Positions 20,065-32,360 of a stretch of DNA of 64,000 nt are shown in pieces; the stretch's first letter is position 1; each line of letters opens with the position of its first letter. Made by a program: the position numbers and the translations under genes. The DNA is from Toxorhynchites rutilus septentrionalis (Eukaryota; Arthropoda; Insecta; Diptera; Culicidae). The notes beneath the pieces are model-generated. The model saw only the letters and a program-made list of their open reading frames with translations. It did not search any database and was not told the DNA's origin. The stretch spans positions 51,846,285-51,910,284 of the forward strand of contig NC_073745.1 in the NCBI RefSeq assembly GCF_029784135.1, in the 5' to 3' direction.

Positions 20065-23000
20065 TGACTGGATCAACTTCACCGGGATGCACGCCTGACA
20101 GTTTTATGGAAGCCCCAAACCACCTCATCTCAGTCGAGCCAATTATGCCAGCAATCAACAGTCATCCTGGTCCTGAGTTTGAGTATGGCAATGGGGTCTT
20201 CCAAAACGTCATTTCAGGCAAGTATTCAAATGTTTGGAACACTTCTCGCCCAGTAACGTCCGTCGTTTCTAGCCGCTATACTCCAACCGAATTTCATTCT
20301 AAAGACGAGGCTATTGAAATGGCCCACGAACATCAACTACCACGATCGAACATTATGCCGCTGTCGGGATGCACGCCTGCTAGTCTCATGGAAGCCCCAA
20401 ACCGCCTCATCTCAGTCGAGCCATTTCTGCCGGTGTACACCAGTCATCCCGACCCTGAGATCGAGGAAAGTGTTGGGGTCTTCCAACATGTCTCCGCAGG
20501 CAAGTATACACGTGTTTGGAGCACTTCTCCCTCAGTAATGTCGATCGCTTCCAGCCGACGTATTCTGGCGGAAATTCAGTTAGATGATGAAGATATTCAC
20601 GTGGAGGTGACCGAAAAGATGCAACTGTGTGTGTACTACCAAAACGTCAGAGGCCTGCGTACAAAAATCGCTCAATTGCGCTTGCTGTTATCCAGCTGCG
20701 ATTATGACGTACTTGTTTTCACGGAAACATGGCTAAAGACCGACATCGATAGCAGTGAAATCTCATCCGATTACGCTTTCTTCCGCTGTGATCGTAATGA
20801 TCTTACCAGTCGTCACTCGCGGGGTGGTGGGGTTCTAATTGCTGTCAAAAACTATCTAGTGTGTGAGCCTGTTTCGATGACCAACAGTGAAGTACTTGAA
20901 CAAATCGCAGTTCGGATAAAATCTCAGCTTCGCTTTCTCTACGTCGCCATCTATCTCCCACCAAATTCTAGCAGCGAGTTATATACTGCTCACGCAAGTG
21001 CAGTGCAAACAGTAGCTGATCGTCTCTCGGAATCAGACTTAATCTTGTCGATCGGTGATTTCAATCTACCTAATCTACGATGGCATCTCGACGAGGACAT
21101 CAATAGTTACATTCCCTCAAACGCGTCGACTGAAACAGAGATAAATTTTATTGAAGCAATGTTTGCGAATGGATTAAGGCAGATTAATCGTTTTATCAAC
21201 ACAAATGCCAGACTTCTTGACTTAGTATTCACCAACCTTCCCGAGTATCTTGACGTGATCACACCGCCAGCTCCATTGTTGCCTCCCGATGACCACCACG
21301 CACCTTTCATATTACTACTTGACGAGAATGACGCACAAACATTAATGGACGATCAGGATAGATGTACCAAACTTGACTATTCGATATGTGACTTTCACTT
21401 TTTGAATTCCGTTCTTACCAGTGTCGAGTGGAATAGACTCCCGAATTGCGATACAGTAGACCAGATGTTAACAGCTTTCTACGAATTACTTTATGACGTT
21501 ATCAATCGTCACGTACCTCGAAAGAAACGAGCTTCTGTATCTGTTTTCAACAAATCTTGGTGGACTCCCGAGCTGCGGAAACTTCGCAACCATCTCCGAA
21601 AAGCACGCAACCGATATTTCCATACAAAAAATGTAGCAGACAAAGCAACACTTCGCGAGATTGAATTGGAATATAAAGTCATTCTTTCTGCAACGCATGA
21701 AAACTAATTGCATACCGCTCACTTCAGGACAAAGTATTTCCACTGGCATGGAAAATGGCATCCATAGTATCGATTCATAAATCCGGAAGTTACAGTTGTG
21801 TCACCAATTACCGTGGTGTTTCAATACTATGCAGCCTAAGTAAAGTGTTCGAAAAACTGATTCACGCAGTTTTGTACAGAGTTGTTTCACCGATGATCTC
21901 TAACAGCCAACACGGTTTCATGAAACGACGTTCTATAACAACAAATCTTATGTGCTATGTGTCAGCAATATCACGGCTGTTAGAATCTAAGCAGCAAGTG
22001 GACTCGGTATATGTAGATTTCGCGAAAGCTTTCGATACAGTGCCGCATAACCTCATCATTAAAAAAATGAATCACTTAGGATTTCCGAATTGGATTACTG
22101 AATGGCTGCATTCTTATTTATCAGCCCGCAAGGCTTTCGTCGTGGTGAATTCCGTGCGCTCTATGACATTCAACATTCCATCTGGTGTGCCTCAAAGAAG
22201 TATCCTGGGTCCATTGATATTCATCATATATATCAACGACCTGTATAAGTTGCTTTCGTCATCCAAACTTGGTTTCGCCGATGATTTAAAAATTTTCCGC
22301 GTGATTACATCCATCAGCGATTGTGACACAATACAAGAGGATATAAATCGTCTACTGATCTGGTGCGGTGACAACGGTATGCGCGTAAACAGTAACAAAT
22401 GTAAAGCAATATCATACACTCGCTGCAAAAACTTCATTAGTCATCATTATGATATGGGATTGGATTCTCTGGAACGTGTGAATTCGATTTGTGATCTGGG
22501 AGTAACGATCGACTCTAAATTGAAGTTTAACGAGCACATAAGTATCGCAACCGCTAAAGCATACACTGTACTTGGTTTCATTCGTCGTCATGCCTCAGGT
22601 TTCACCGATGTGTATTGCCTCAAAACGCTGTACTGCTCACTGGTTCGCAGTATTTTGGAATATGCTTCTCCGGTTTGGTCTCCATTCCAAGTTACGCAAA
22701 TGCTTGCAATTGAGCGGATTCAGAGAAGTTTCATGCGGTTTGCCTTGCGTCAGCTCCCATGGAATGACCCAGTCAACCTTCCCAGCTATCCTGACCGCTG
22801 CAAGCTGATCAATTTGGAAACCCTATCTGACAGGCGTAAGAAACTACAACGACTTTTCATCTTCGACCTCATAACAGACAACGTGGATTGCCCCGAACTG
22901 CTACAGCAGGTTCCGTGGAATATTCCTCCTCGCCGATTTCGGAATTCTTCATTGTTTCTAATACCTTTCCACAGAACGATCTATGGTTTCAATAATTGTT

Positions 23001-23098
23001 TTTGTTTGTGTTTGCGATCGTTTAATGATGTTTGTGAGGAGTTTGATTTTACTTTGACCAAAAATGTATTTAGTGTTAGAATAAGAAATTTAAATTAA
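20061..23098 (+). pseudogene. LINE ORF2: endonuclease and reverse transcriptase, internally deleted
   Basis: ORF2 starts at the ATG overlapping the ORF1 stop. Up to 21707 it encodes an unusually long N-terminal region with two imperfect repeats (PGCTPDSFMEAPNHLISVEP and SGCTPASLMEAPNRLISVEP), then an APE-type endonuclease (YYQNVRGLRTK, FTETWLK, GDFNLPNLRW). The next part is in another frame from about 21710 (SLQDKVFPLAWKMASIVSIH), and roughly 100 residues between endonuclease and RT are missing. The RT shows YVDFAKAFDTVPH and FADDLKIF. The usual GVPQGS motif reads GVPQRS. The copy is dead. Confidence 0.85.
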
Positions 23099-23099
23099 T

Positions 23100-23469
23100 T
23101 TATTATATAAGTAAACAGTCTGCGAGATAAATTACCAGTTCATTGAGTCTTATCACAACGTTACTCCGAGATGGTGATTTGGTTTGCAAATATTCTGCGC
23201 TAGATCTCTTCATGTAGTACAGCGAATCAGAAGTACAGATAACACAGAAGTATTAAAGAGAAATAAGAAACGTAGGCTCTAATACGTTTAAAAATTTCCA
23301 TAGTCGCTATAAAAGCGTGGCACTCAACGTGTTAAGCAGTACTAGAACATGTAACACACTGTAGATTCTTAGAAAATTCATTTTGTCCTCATAACATGGT
23401 TGGAGCGGTCGATAGCCTGTGAACGGGACTTCATGAAAACTTAACCCTGACCTTCCAGTTGTTGAAGGA
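23100..23469. other. Probable LINE 3' UTR or spacer
   Basis: A non-coding stretch between the ORF2 stop and the poly(T) end of the next LINE. No poly(A) or tandem 3' repeat was recognised that would fix the CR1-like 3' end. Confidence 0.4.
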
Positions 23470-23926
23470 TATTTTTTTTTATCCAAAATATATATTTCAT
23501 TAAGGCTCATATGGCGTCAGCCTAACGGGGCCGAGAGTTCAATATTTCGACAATGTTTGCCTTATAACTATGTTAGTAATATGTAACCAATTACTCGCGG
23601 TTGGCTCGAGGTTAGTATTACAAGTGTTTTCGTAATTGTGATGTTGCTGTCTCCAATGCTCTGTACCTGTGCCCGACACGGGATACTTCCTCAGCTGACC
23701 ATTAATCAGCAACGCCCCCCTAGTCTGTACCCCATATCTAGCGTGGTGCGTCTTTCTCGACTCGAGGAATCCAGGATAGAATGGTCACTAGCCGGCGCAA
23801 TCATCAGCTCGTGTAGAGTTGTCATGAGCGGTACAACCTTTGGCTCTTGTTGAATGATCAGTGGACTGCACTACCTTCGACCCGTGCATCTGTAAAGAGT
23901 GTGTGTATGTATTGCCGCGACTAAGT

Positions 23927-24184
23927 CGTGCTCCCGTGGCCGAGTGGTTAGCGTCATAACTGACATGCCGGGTGTTCGGGTTCGATTCCCATTCTGGTCG
24001 GGGGAATTTTTCGTCAAAGAAATTTCCTCAGACTTGCACTGTGATCACGCGTATTCTAGAGCTTGCCACTCAGAATGCATTCAAGGCGTGTTATTTGGCA
24101 TAGAAATCTCAACTAAGTACTAATAAAAATGACGCAAGTAATACTACGTTGAGACGGCGAAGTTCCTCTAGGAACGTTAGTGCC
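23927..24184 (+). mobile_element. Feilai-like tRNA-derived SINE
   Basis: The head contains an RNA polymerase III box A (TGGCCGAGTGG, 23937-23947) and box B (GGTTCGATTCC, 23979-23989), 31 bp apart as in tRNA genes. It lacks a proper acceptor stem and continues into a tRNA-unrelated body ending AGTTCCTCTAGGAACGTTAG, so it is a SINE and not a tRNA gene. Feilai is the well-known abundant SINE of Aedes; the name is given from memory of its general form. No flanking duplication is visible. Confidence 0.7.
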
Positions 24185-24186
24185 AG

Positions 24187-25473
24187 ATCCCTAATGCGTA
24201 ATATATCGCACCCAGTTCAGCGACATACACGGAACAAGGATCTTTGAGTTTGAAAGAGGCACTGGAATTTTCATTGAAGATGCCGAAGCCAGTGGACCCG
24301 TTTATGAATGAACCGTCAGTAAAGAACATTTTATCAGATCCAACTTTCCCATATTCTGCCGAAAATATCGGCGGAATAGAATCGGAGCGTAGGTGATCTG
24401 GGATTCCATGGATTTTTTGTCGCATGGACAGATCAAAAATGACAGGGGAATTGCAGAAGTAAGGGAAGCAAACTTGGTTGGAGATTCCTGGTGAAGGGTG
24501 CACGTCGTGGGTAAGGTACTCATGGTATAAAGACATAAAACTTGACTGAGATTTTCGAAGTTATCAATCACCAATGGATTTATGATCTTGCAACGGATGA
24601 GAAATCTGTAGAATAATTCTGTGAACCGAAGAGTAAGCGGGGGTACTCCTGCCAAAACTTCGAGACTCATCGTATGTGTCGAATGCAAACACCCCATTGC
24701 TATACGCAAGCAACGATATTGTATTCTCTCCAGCTTGAGAATATGAATCCTGGCAGCTGATCGGAAGCAAAAACTGCCATATTCTAACACTGATAATATC
24801 GTTGTTTTGTACAACTGAATGAGGTCTCCTGGATGGGCACCCCACCATGTTCCGGTAATTGTTTGGAGAAAATTGATTCTTTGCTGGCATTTCTGTTTCA
24901 AATACGCAATGTGTCTCCCCCAGGTACATTTAGAATAAAAATATACACCCAGGTATTTGAAAAACATAGAGTGTTGGATCGTTTTGCCGGATAGGTAAAG
25001 CTGGAATTGGGCGGGTTCGTGCTTCCTAGAAAAAACGACATTTCAGTTTTCTCCGTAGATAATTCGATACCCAGCTTGAGGGTCCACGTGAACAGATTGT
25101 TCAGGGTATCTTGCAACGACTTTCGCAGAACGACGGGATTAGTACCCGTGATGGAAATAACTCCATCGTCTGCAAGTTGTCTCAGCGTGCAGTCTCTAGT
25201 TAGACAATCATCTATATCATTGACGTAAAAACTGTACAAGAGGGGGCTTAGGCAGGAGCCTTGTGGTAGGCCCATAAAACTGTAACGAGAAGATTTCGAG
25301 CTGTCATGAGAGAAAATCATGTGCTTTTCTGACAGTAAATTGTACAGGAAATTGTTGAGAATTTGGTGAAAGTCCACGATTATGAAGCTTCTCTGAGAGA
25401 ATTTCCATGGAAACTGAATCAAATGCCCCTTTGATATCGAGAAAAACGGAAGCCATTTGTTCTTTGCGAGCAA
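24187..25473 (-). pseudogene. LINE RT and partial RNase H remnant (copy 2)
   Basis: The RT frames carry FMGLPQGSCLSPLLYSFYVND and LADDGVIS. Part of RNase H follows (MFFTDGSF, AELGAIYYAL) and is cut off at the SINE junction, so the remaining acidic residues are gone. At least three frame changes are needed to read through, between about 24300 and 24970. The N-terminus of the fragment includes FSISKGHLIQFPWKFSQRSF, which copy 1 lacks. Confidence 0.8.
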
Positions 25474-25537
25474 ATGCGATTTGGATTTCAGAAGATATTG
25501 TTATTCAAATCTGCAGCTTTTCCCACCTAAAACAAAA

Positions 25538-26182
25538 AAAATAGAAATGGGTTATATCTGTGATATAACCGTATGACTACCGTTCGCTTAGTAATCATTT
25601 GTTTGAAGTAGCATCTAAATCAGTAGCATCTTTGGTTTCCCTTGGAATTGTCTTACGGTCTGTTCAAACATATACGAAACAATATTCTTCCGCTTGTGGT
25701 CTCTTTTTGGCGTTCGAAACTCGAATCATCAAGACGTGCTTATTCAATCCTATAAATAAATCACGGGAACACCTAGTCAACTGTCCGAATGTGTGAGAAA
25801 TCATATTGTTACCTCTTGGGTGCATTCAAAAGTAAACGATTTTGCAGGTCTGTTCATCACGGCAGCAAGAGAGAAACGAACAGAGGTCGGCATTATGCAT
25901 CATGCTTCAACCGCAGACCAATAGAAACTGAAGTGTAATTCCAAGAAGTTATCGCTATTTATAATGATTCAAATAGGTTGCTTTCAAATCAGTTTTCAGC
26001 TGTTGAATCACGTTTTATGGACAATAAGTAAAAAACATCTCTCGTAGACCTTTTATCCTTCGAATAATGTTATTTTCATACCATTTCGTTCATCAGGCAG
26101 AGATATATTGACGCTCAAAACCTTGTACCTTCTCGCTTCCGAGACTTTGAACTTCTACCCTAGTACAGAAAAGAAAGACGTA
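25538..26182 (-). mobile_element. Helentron-like element H1, copy b
   Basis: It shares with H1 copy a the end GGGTTATATC..GATATAACCG (hairpin), the ATCATTTGTTTGAAGT block, and the far-end blocks ATACCATTTCGTTCA and GACGCTCAAAA. The far subterminal repeat is decayed (GACGTAAATA). Internal sequence differs from copy a and has no coding frame. Confidence 0.5.
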
Positions 26183-26249
26183 AATATAATGAACATGAAA
26201 AAAAAAATTTGATTCTATAACATGGAATTTTTCATGGAATTTTTTTTTC

Positions 26250-27462
26250 GAATTCCCTAAGATTTGTTTGATATGCTATACTTTACGATCCCCTGGGGTT
26301 TAAATGGTTAAAATTCATGGAAATTATAAGCGTTTCCATTTCCCCATACATTTGTTCTGTCCATTTGTGTGCTTTCCCGAACAGAGCTGTCAATAACGGG
26401 CAACTTATCGACGAGCAACGAAATGGAAATCATAAGATTAAAAGTCTCCGTGAACAAAGAGAAAGAAGAAGAAGAATGAAGGAGAATACTTGCCTAGAGT
26501 ATAAACAGTGGATATCGCTAAGGCAAACATTCAGTTACGTTCTGTATTCAAGACAATGAACATCGCTTGTTCTTCGTTGTTTTGCGTCATCACATGTCCG
26601 TGTTTCGGATTGAGCTGAGGACGCGACCAAATTACTCACACGCTGATGACTCTGGCATTGCAATCATTGCATCAAACTGACGTCATTGCATTGTTTTGAG
26701 AACAATTGTGTGGGAATCATCAAGCTAGGCTATCGTCGGCCCATCAAGAAAATAAATGTTCTGGAATTTCGGTTTCGCAAACTCTCTCCACAAAGGATGA
26801 GAGCTAAGCTAATCTAGACCGGCAATAACCGGAAGGGCTTTTGTTGAGAAGATATATGGATATACGTGTGCGTACGTGCGTGCTTCGTAACCTGTACGTA
26901 AAAATAGTGCATCTTCGCTACGCTGAAACCCAATTTGTATCTGCTCCCGTGTGCATTGACCCTGTCACGAAAAATTATTTGTGGAATACCAAACATCTTG
27001 AATGTCGTACCGGAATGTTAAAAGTTATTTGGGTTCGCGTGCTTTTCTCCACTAAGGATGACAGCTGCGCTTATCTCGAGCATGAGAAAGTAATGCAACT
27101 TTTTTCGAGACCAGTAATATTAACAGAACCATTTCTTTTTTGAATAATGCAAATTTATAAGTGTTTATAGTCTATAGTATCTTCAAGCCACCGATGTATG
27201 CCTCTGTATGCATGTTATGACGAACGCTTATTTGGCGCTTGGTTTACGTCGTAAGAACGACGCCTAAATGTGTAATTCCACTGAGGCAATACTTAATAAC
27301 ATGTAGCATGATGACATGACATTCTACCAAACACTTATTTCTAAAACTTCACAGCATTATAAAATAATATCCGAAGTTATAAACTTGCGACTTATATAAA
27401 ATAACAGCGTAGTTCTACGTCAACAATGTGATCGTGTCTTGGACGCAACCTCCTATATTTTT
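26250..27462 (+). mobile_element. Helentron-like element H2, copy i (inverted relative to the others)
   Basis: It is the reverse complement of parts of 58094-60592: GCTTTCCCGAACAGAGCTGT, GTCTCCGTGAACAAAG, CTCCACTAAGGATGACAGCT and the terminal GCGTAGTTCTACGTCAACAA (27419-27438), followed by a GTGTC..GGACGC hairpin-like tail. The distal end is missing. It holds about 430 bp of extra sequence (26560-27000) absent from the other copies. Confidence 0.5.
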
Positions 27463-28060
27463 TTTTCAATAAAATATGACAATATATGGTCATGGGTATC
27501 ACCCCTCTAAGGATGACACCCGGGGCGGACCGCCCCCGTACACTACGCCACTGCCACGAAGGTTTTTACTTTTGTTTTCTCATTTCAACTGTATTAAATT
27601 CGACCGACAGCTGCTTTTTCTAGAAAATTAACACAGTTAATATATTCCCAAGCACAGGCTTTTTACTACACCATCTGTTTATTCGTTTTACCGCCGAATC
27701 CACATTATCAGTACACAATCACGAAGCAAACACAAAAATCCTCAAACGAACCGGCGGGAATACTAAAAACACATTTAGTGACAGTAAAGTGATTTAGACA
27801 ACATTAAAGATGAGAGATTTTCATATTATACCATTTTTTGACTGTTAGCTTTTCCTTCACTTTTGCATCCCATCCACCGAGATCCATTTGATCTGCGAAA
27901 CAAGATTTAAAATATTCAAACTGCTTTCCGCTTCACGAATCACACAAATGCACGCATACACACACAAGAAATCCGTTTCTGGGACTGTCCTTCGCCTCAA
28001 GGCCATGTTGGACTTATATTCGAAAACGATGATTCCGAACAGCAGACTAAGAACACAGTA
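27463..28060. other. Spacer with a possible transposon end
   Basis: At 27505-27555 the minus strand reads CAGTGGCGTAG... followed by GGGGCGGTCCGCCCCGGG, which looks like a single inverted-repeat end of a hAT-type or related element. No partner end was found nearby. The rest is AT-rich with no gene. Confidence 0.3.
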
Positions 28061-28884
28061 CAGCGCGGACTCGATTATATGCAGTTTATGTTTTCTTTTC
28101 ACTGCATATAATCGAGTCAAAAAAATTTTTTTTGTTCGTTTTTTACATATGTTTTTCGTGTTTTGAATACAAAAGAAGATTTTTTTTCTGATTCATCCCC
28201 TTGAAGTCAGAAAACACCTTTCTCACATGAAAAAAATAAATTTATCCAGATTCTCTCAGGAGGTGATAGACTATATTTGATGAAAAAAATCGTCTACGCA
28301 TATGTTCGAATTTCAACAATGACAGTGTTCTAGAACTTTTTTTGTTTTCGGCTTCTGTTGCCTCAAACTGTCTTTACATTACAAAGTACGCTACGGAAGT
28401 CGATTCTGTTGCTTTCATTTGAAAGATGAGAAAATTTAGTATAGGATATAGTAGTGGAACATCTAAATTAGTGGATTTTAATAACACTTTGGAAGTGAAA
28501 AACTTAAAAGTTGATAATTTCAATGTGTTATTATTATTTCATCCTAAAATTTTATATCAAACTAGATTGTTTCTATCAACTGAATTGAAGCTCTCTAACC
28601 GCTCTACAATTTGTTCTTAGACACCCAACTTCTATCTTTCTTAATTTGGTTGCAATATCGATATAAACAATTCCTGGTTAAAATCATGCAAAATCTTCAA
28701 AAATCACAATTTTTACCCCACTGTACATGTAATAGCCACTTAAATTACACCTTAACGTTGAAAGGTTACATTTCTTCTTGAAGTAAGTTATATTTGAAAT
28801 TTGAAAAAAGAAAAATTTTCAAACTGTGTATAATGGAGTCCAAAATTGTATGTAATCGAATCACATATAATCGAGTCCGACCTG
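28061..28884. mobile_element. Pogo-like element, 824 bp, non-autonomous
   Basis: The left end is CAGCGCGGACTCGATTATAT and the right end is the inverse of CAGGTCGGACTCGATTATAT, with TA on both sides (28059-28060 and 28885-28886). Its ends match the 218-bp MITE at 10174-10391. Right after the left end a perfect 17-bp stem (GACTCGATTATATGCAG and its inverse, 28068-28116) suggests that a solo MITE end was duplicated. No transposase was found. Confidence 0.65.
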
Positions 28885-30020
28885 TATAAGGATAAACGAT
28901 TTGGGCAGTCCTTTGTGTGCCGTTCCGTTCCGTAGTAATGTTTCAGCATAAAAGAATATCCTTCCGGCTTGTCTCGGCGGACTTAGAATGAAACTGAAAC
29001 GAAATGCTGCTGACTGCCGGGCTAGCAATTTGTGGAACGTGACACAGACGGGACAGATTCCGGCGGACACACACGCACACACACACACACATACACGCTG
29101 AGTTCAATCAAAATCTGGAAAGGGTGAACTTTATCCGCCGGGGCACAACTTGTTGAGACGAGGCCACTTCTCAGCCGAGCATGTGTGACAGGGACAGGGA
29201 CGGACGGCAAGAAAGGGAGCATTAGTTGTAGCTTTTACTGAAATTTTCCGCACACTGAACCGTTTATTTTATTTTTGCATTTTATTTTTTCGCATAAGCC
29301 AGACAACCGTATTTTAATAAAGGAATTTCCCCTTTCAGATTAGTGTCCGATAAGGCTGGGCCCCGAGACGAAGCGATAAATAATGCCTTGTCATGGGTGA
29401 GACCGGTCTGGGTAGAAGGATGAGCCTCATTTTATTGTTTCAATTTGGGCTCCTCTCAACTCATCGGATCGGTTGATGGCGGAGACGAGTGGTTGTGAAA
29501 TTGATTCTAAATTAGGAATCATCCCACGTTTCGCCATGGCGGTGCTTACTTCGAAATGATTGGTATGGTTTGTTTTGCGGCATGGATTATGGCTTCTTGC
29601 GTTGGATGATAATTTTTGGGATACGTTTTTTGTGTAATTATTTGTGACTGAATCAGATTTGATTGATTTTGGGGATATTTCAATCCAAATGATGATAACT
29701 GTCGAAAATCTGCTCTGTAAAAACATGTTGGAGATTAATAACAGCAAACAGGATAGTTTGAGGGCTTATTTGACTAAGTTTGAATGACGATTTTGGTTTC
29801 AATCATATTTGAATATTCATTCATTAGGATACTGGATACTTTTTGTCTATTTTTCTCTAATCTAGAAATATGGAAAACATCGAAATATTTTTCTACATAT
29901 TTCTGAAATTTGTACATTCAAGATTATAAGATGTTAGAAAATCCCATTTTTTATCGCCATATTTTATAGCCATTTTATTGATGCTGTATCTAATCTAGTA
30001 CTATTTTGACACAATGCTTC
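28885..30020. other. Spacer with a CA microsatellite
   Basis: Mixed-composition sequence with a short CA/CG dinucleotide tract at 29067-29095. No exon, RNA gene or mobile element was recognised. Confidence 0.5.
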
Positions 30021-30029
30021 AAACGCGTT

Positions 30030-30520
30030 TTTTTTCGAAACTAGCGTTTTTCAAGTTGGCGTAAACGATATCTCAAGTTCTATTTAACCGATTCATTCCT
30101 CATTTGATTTGAATAAATCTTTGTGCATCTCATTATCGCATGAACCATTAAAATATTATTATTTTTTTTAATTTTTACTACCTTAAGGGGGACCCCGATC
30201 TGGAAAATCGAAAAAATCGAATTTTGGTTTTTGCATTTTTGGGAAGCATATGCGCTCAGAAATGATGTCCTAAAAAGATTTGATTTCGTTGGAAAGTTAC
30301 AGGCAACAGTATGAAGTCACCTCAAGAGACATAGTATTTCGGTACGAATATTCAAACGTATTTTTCTCGAAACCATGTTTCTTCAACTGGTTGTATCGAT
30401 ATCTCAGGACCTACTCGACCGATTTGGCTGAAATTTTTTATCAGCGTGTAAGAATTGATTTTCTAAAGCGTTACACAGCCGTTTTTTGATATCTAATTTT
30501 TTCGATTTTTAATGAGCTTT
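30030..30520 (+). repeat. Diverged duplicated AT-rich repeat
   Basis: Two related blocks, about 30030-30130 and 30360-30450, share TCGAAAC, TTCAA-TTGG, CGATATCTCA, a Y-CGACCGATT-like segment and a TTTTATC/AAATCTTTGTG ending. They appear to be old copies of one element. Confidence 0.35.
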
Positions 30521-30694
30521 CATGCGATGTTTCATGAAAAATAACTTATTTTTAACAAGAATGAGCGCCATTCTATCAATTTTTCGATTTTTCAAAAACT
30601 CCTATGTAATGCCTTAGATATTGTCCTAAAGATTCAAAATATTCATTGAAATTCAACGAAATGATGAAAACGAAATGATTTGCCTGAAAAGATA

Positions 30695-32294
30695 CCGTTT
30701 TGTCTCAAATTCCGAACACTTAAGCTTTGGTGGCCATTCAACATTGTCTCATTATTCAAAATGGTACTTTTCGGCGAAATTAATTTGATTGTTGGATAGA
30801 ATAGAGCCTTTTTTCATTTGGCTTGAATAAAATTGATTTTCAGTTACATATTCATGATGAAAAACTAAAAATATGCTTAATCACATTTGTCTCAAATTCC
30901 GAACACCATTTTTGTCACTGACTCATATTCCGAACAGCGAAAATGCAATTTAAAAAAAAATCACAACTTTTGAACTACTGGACCGATTCAGAAAATCGAT
31001 ATATCAAATTAAAGCCAATTAGCTGATCTTTTTTGAAAAAAATGTTATACTCGCAAAAACATTGGATTTAGTTCTCGCAATTATTGATTTTAATTGTTTT
31101 TTTATAGTTTACATAGTTTCGGGAGCAAGGGCACTATATTGTTTATATTTTGCTTCCTGAAAGCTGAGGTTTCTTTACATAACATAACCAAAATTTAAGA
31201 TATGATTTTTTTTCGTTTTTGAGTTATGATTTTCCAAAGTTGAGATGTTTTGGTTGAAGTAGCCTAATAGCCTAATAATAAGATAGGAACAAGGGAAATC
31301 GTATTCCTATTCAAGTCTAAGAAGACCTAATTGGCTTTAATTTGATATGTCGATCATCAAATTCGCTCCAGTAGTTCAAAAGTTATGAATTTTCAAAAAA
31401 AAATCATTTTTGAAAAAAAGGGGAAAATTTTATTTTTCGCACCAACGTTTAACTTTGAAAAATCATAACTCAAAAACGATAATGATCACATCTTTGATTT
31501 TTGGATATCTGATACAAAAACAACCTCAGCTTACAAAGAAACCATTTACTGTTTAGTCACAAATTCCGAACATTTAAGCTTCGTTGGTCTTTAAACTGTA
31601 TCTCGTTACTCAAAATGGTACTCTTTCCCGAAATTAGTTTGATTTTTGGATACAATACAATACAATATTTTATTTGACTACAATAATATTGATTTACAAA
31701 TAATTGGTCATGGTGAAAACTAAAAATATGTCATTGATTAATACCAGGTGACCAGTTTAAGAGAGGTTAAGAGAGTGGGGTTGAGACCTACGTTTTGCAA
31801 GAAAAGAGCTTACAAACATTTGTTAACAAACGGTATTTTTGTATTGTTGCTCCAGAATTTGATTGCCCTTGTATCCCAATTTGTGAATTATTACTATATT
31901 TGCCTGAAAATAGTGTGCTAAAGCATCTTCTGTTCGGAATTCGAATCATGCGTCAAAACTTGATTCAAATTCCGAACATTACTTAAATGCAAAATTTTAA
32001 TGAAGATTTCTGCACGAAAGCTCATTTGTTCATCGATATGTAGTAGATCCTTTTTAGCACTTTACATGAAAACATCAAGCAAAAAGGATGAAACATCTAC
32101 AAAAACGGAAAAATTCGTGATGCTTTTTTTACGGAATTTACTAACACAAACATTTTATCACTGGTTTTGACAGTCACATTTTTTGCAAATGCTTGGTATT
32201 ATAAATTATAGACTGTATCGATACCTGTAAATAACCTTAAAATAAAACCTACAACCCAAAGAATGTCAGGGTTTCGGAATATGAGACAAAACGG
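30695..32294. mobile_element. TIR element of unknown family (CCGTTTTGTCTC ends), copy 1
   Basis: The left end CCGTTTTGTCTCAAATTCCG is inverted at the right as GAGACAAAACGG, each bordered by TA. ATTCCGAACA or its inverse occurs at least six times (near 30710, 30895, 30930, 31560, 31935, 31965). An internal inverted pair (30961-31030 against 31330-31410) is also present. There is no recognisable transposase; the longest frame (63 codons, 31795-31986) is insignificant. The TA duplication points to Tc1/mariner/pogo-type mobilisation. Confidence 0.65.
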
Positions 32295-32360
32295 TATATG
32301 TATTTCATTTCGTTTTCACCGTGAAGTAACGTTCGTGATGAGACCTATGATTTATATATA

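Larger units (their letters stand above)
19131..23469 (+). mobile_element. CR1-like non-LTR retrotransposon with two ORFs
   Basis: It contains an ORF1 with a PHD-type zinc finger, then an endonuclease and a reverse transcriptase without RNase H, the layout of CR1-clade (T1/Q-like) mosquito elements. The 5' boundary is unknown. The 3' boundary lies somewhere between 23100 and the adjoining LINE tail at about 23470. Confidence 0.75.
23470..25537 (-). mobile_element. I/R1/LOA-group LINE, copy 2, with a SINE replacing its middle
   Basis: Same family as 3894-6375. The A-tail (T-run 23472-23480) and 3' UTR align with copy 1 up to the CGCGACTAAGT string (23926), then a SINE follows. LINE sequence resumes at 24187 at the point equivalent to 5126 of copy 1, so about 770 bp are missing. 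The 5' part extends further than in copy 1 (to about 25515). Confidence 0.8.

Noticed and set aside
23931..24005. tRNA gene on the plus strand
   Set aside because: Box A and box B are good, but there is no pairing acceptor stem and the sequence runs into a SINE body.
27505..27560. Complete hAT-type transposon
   Set aside because: Only one end-like sequence is visible; no partner end or transposase nearby.
29067..29095. CRISPR-like or satellite array
   Set aside because: It is a simple CA/CG dinucleotide tract with no spacer-repeat pattern.
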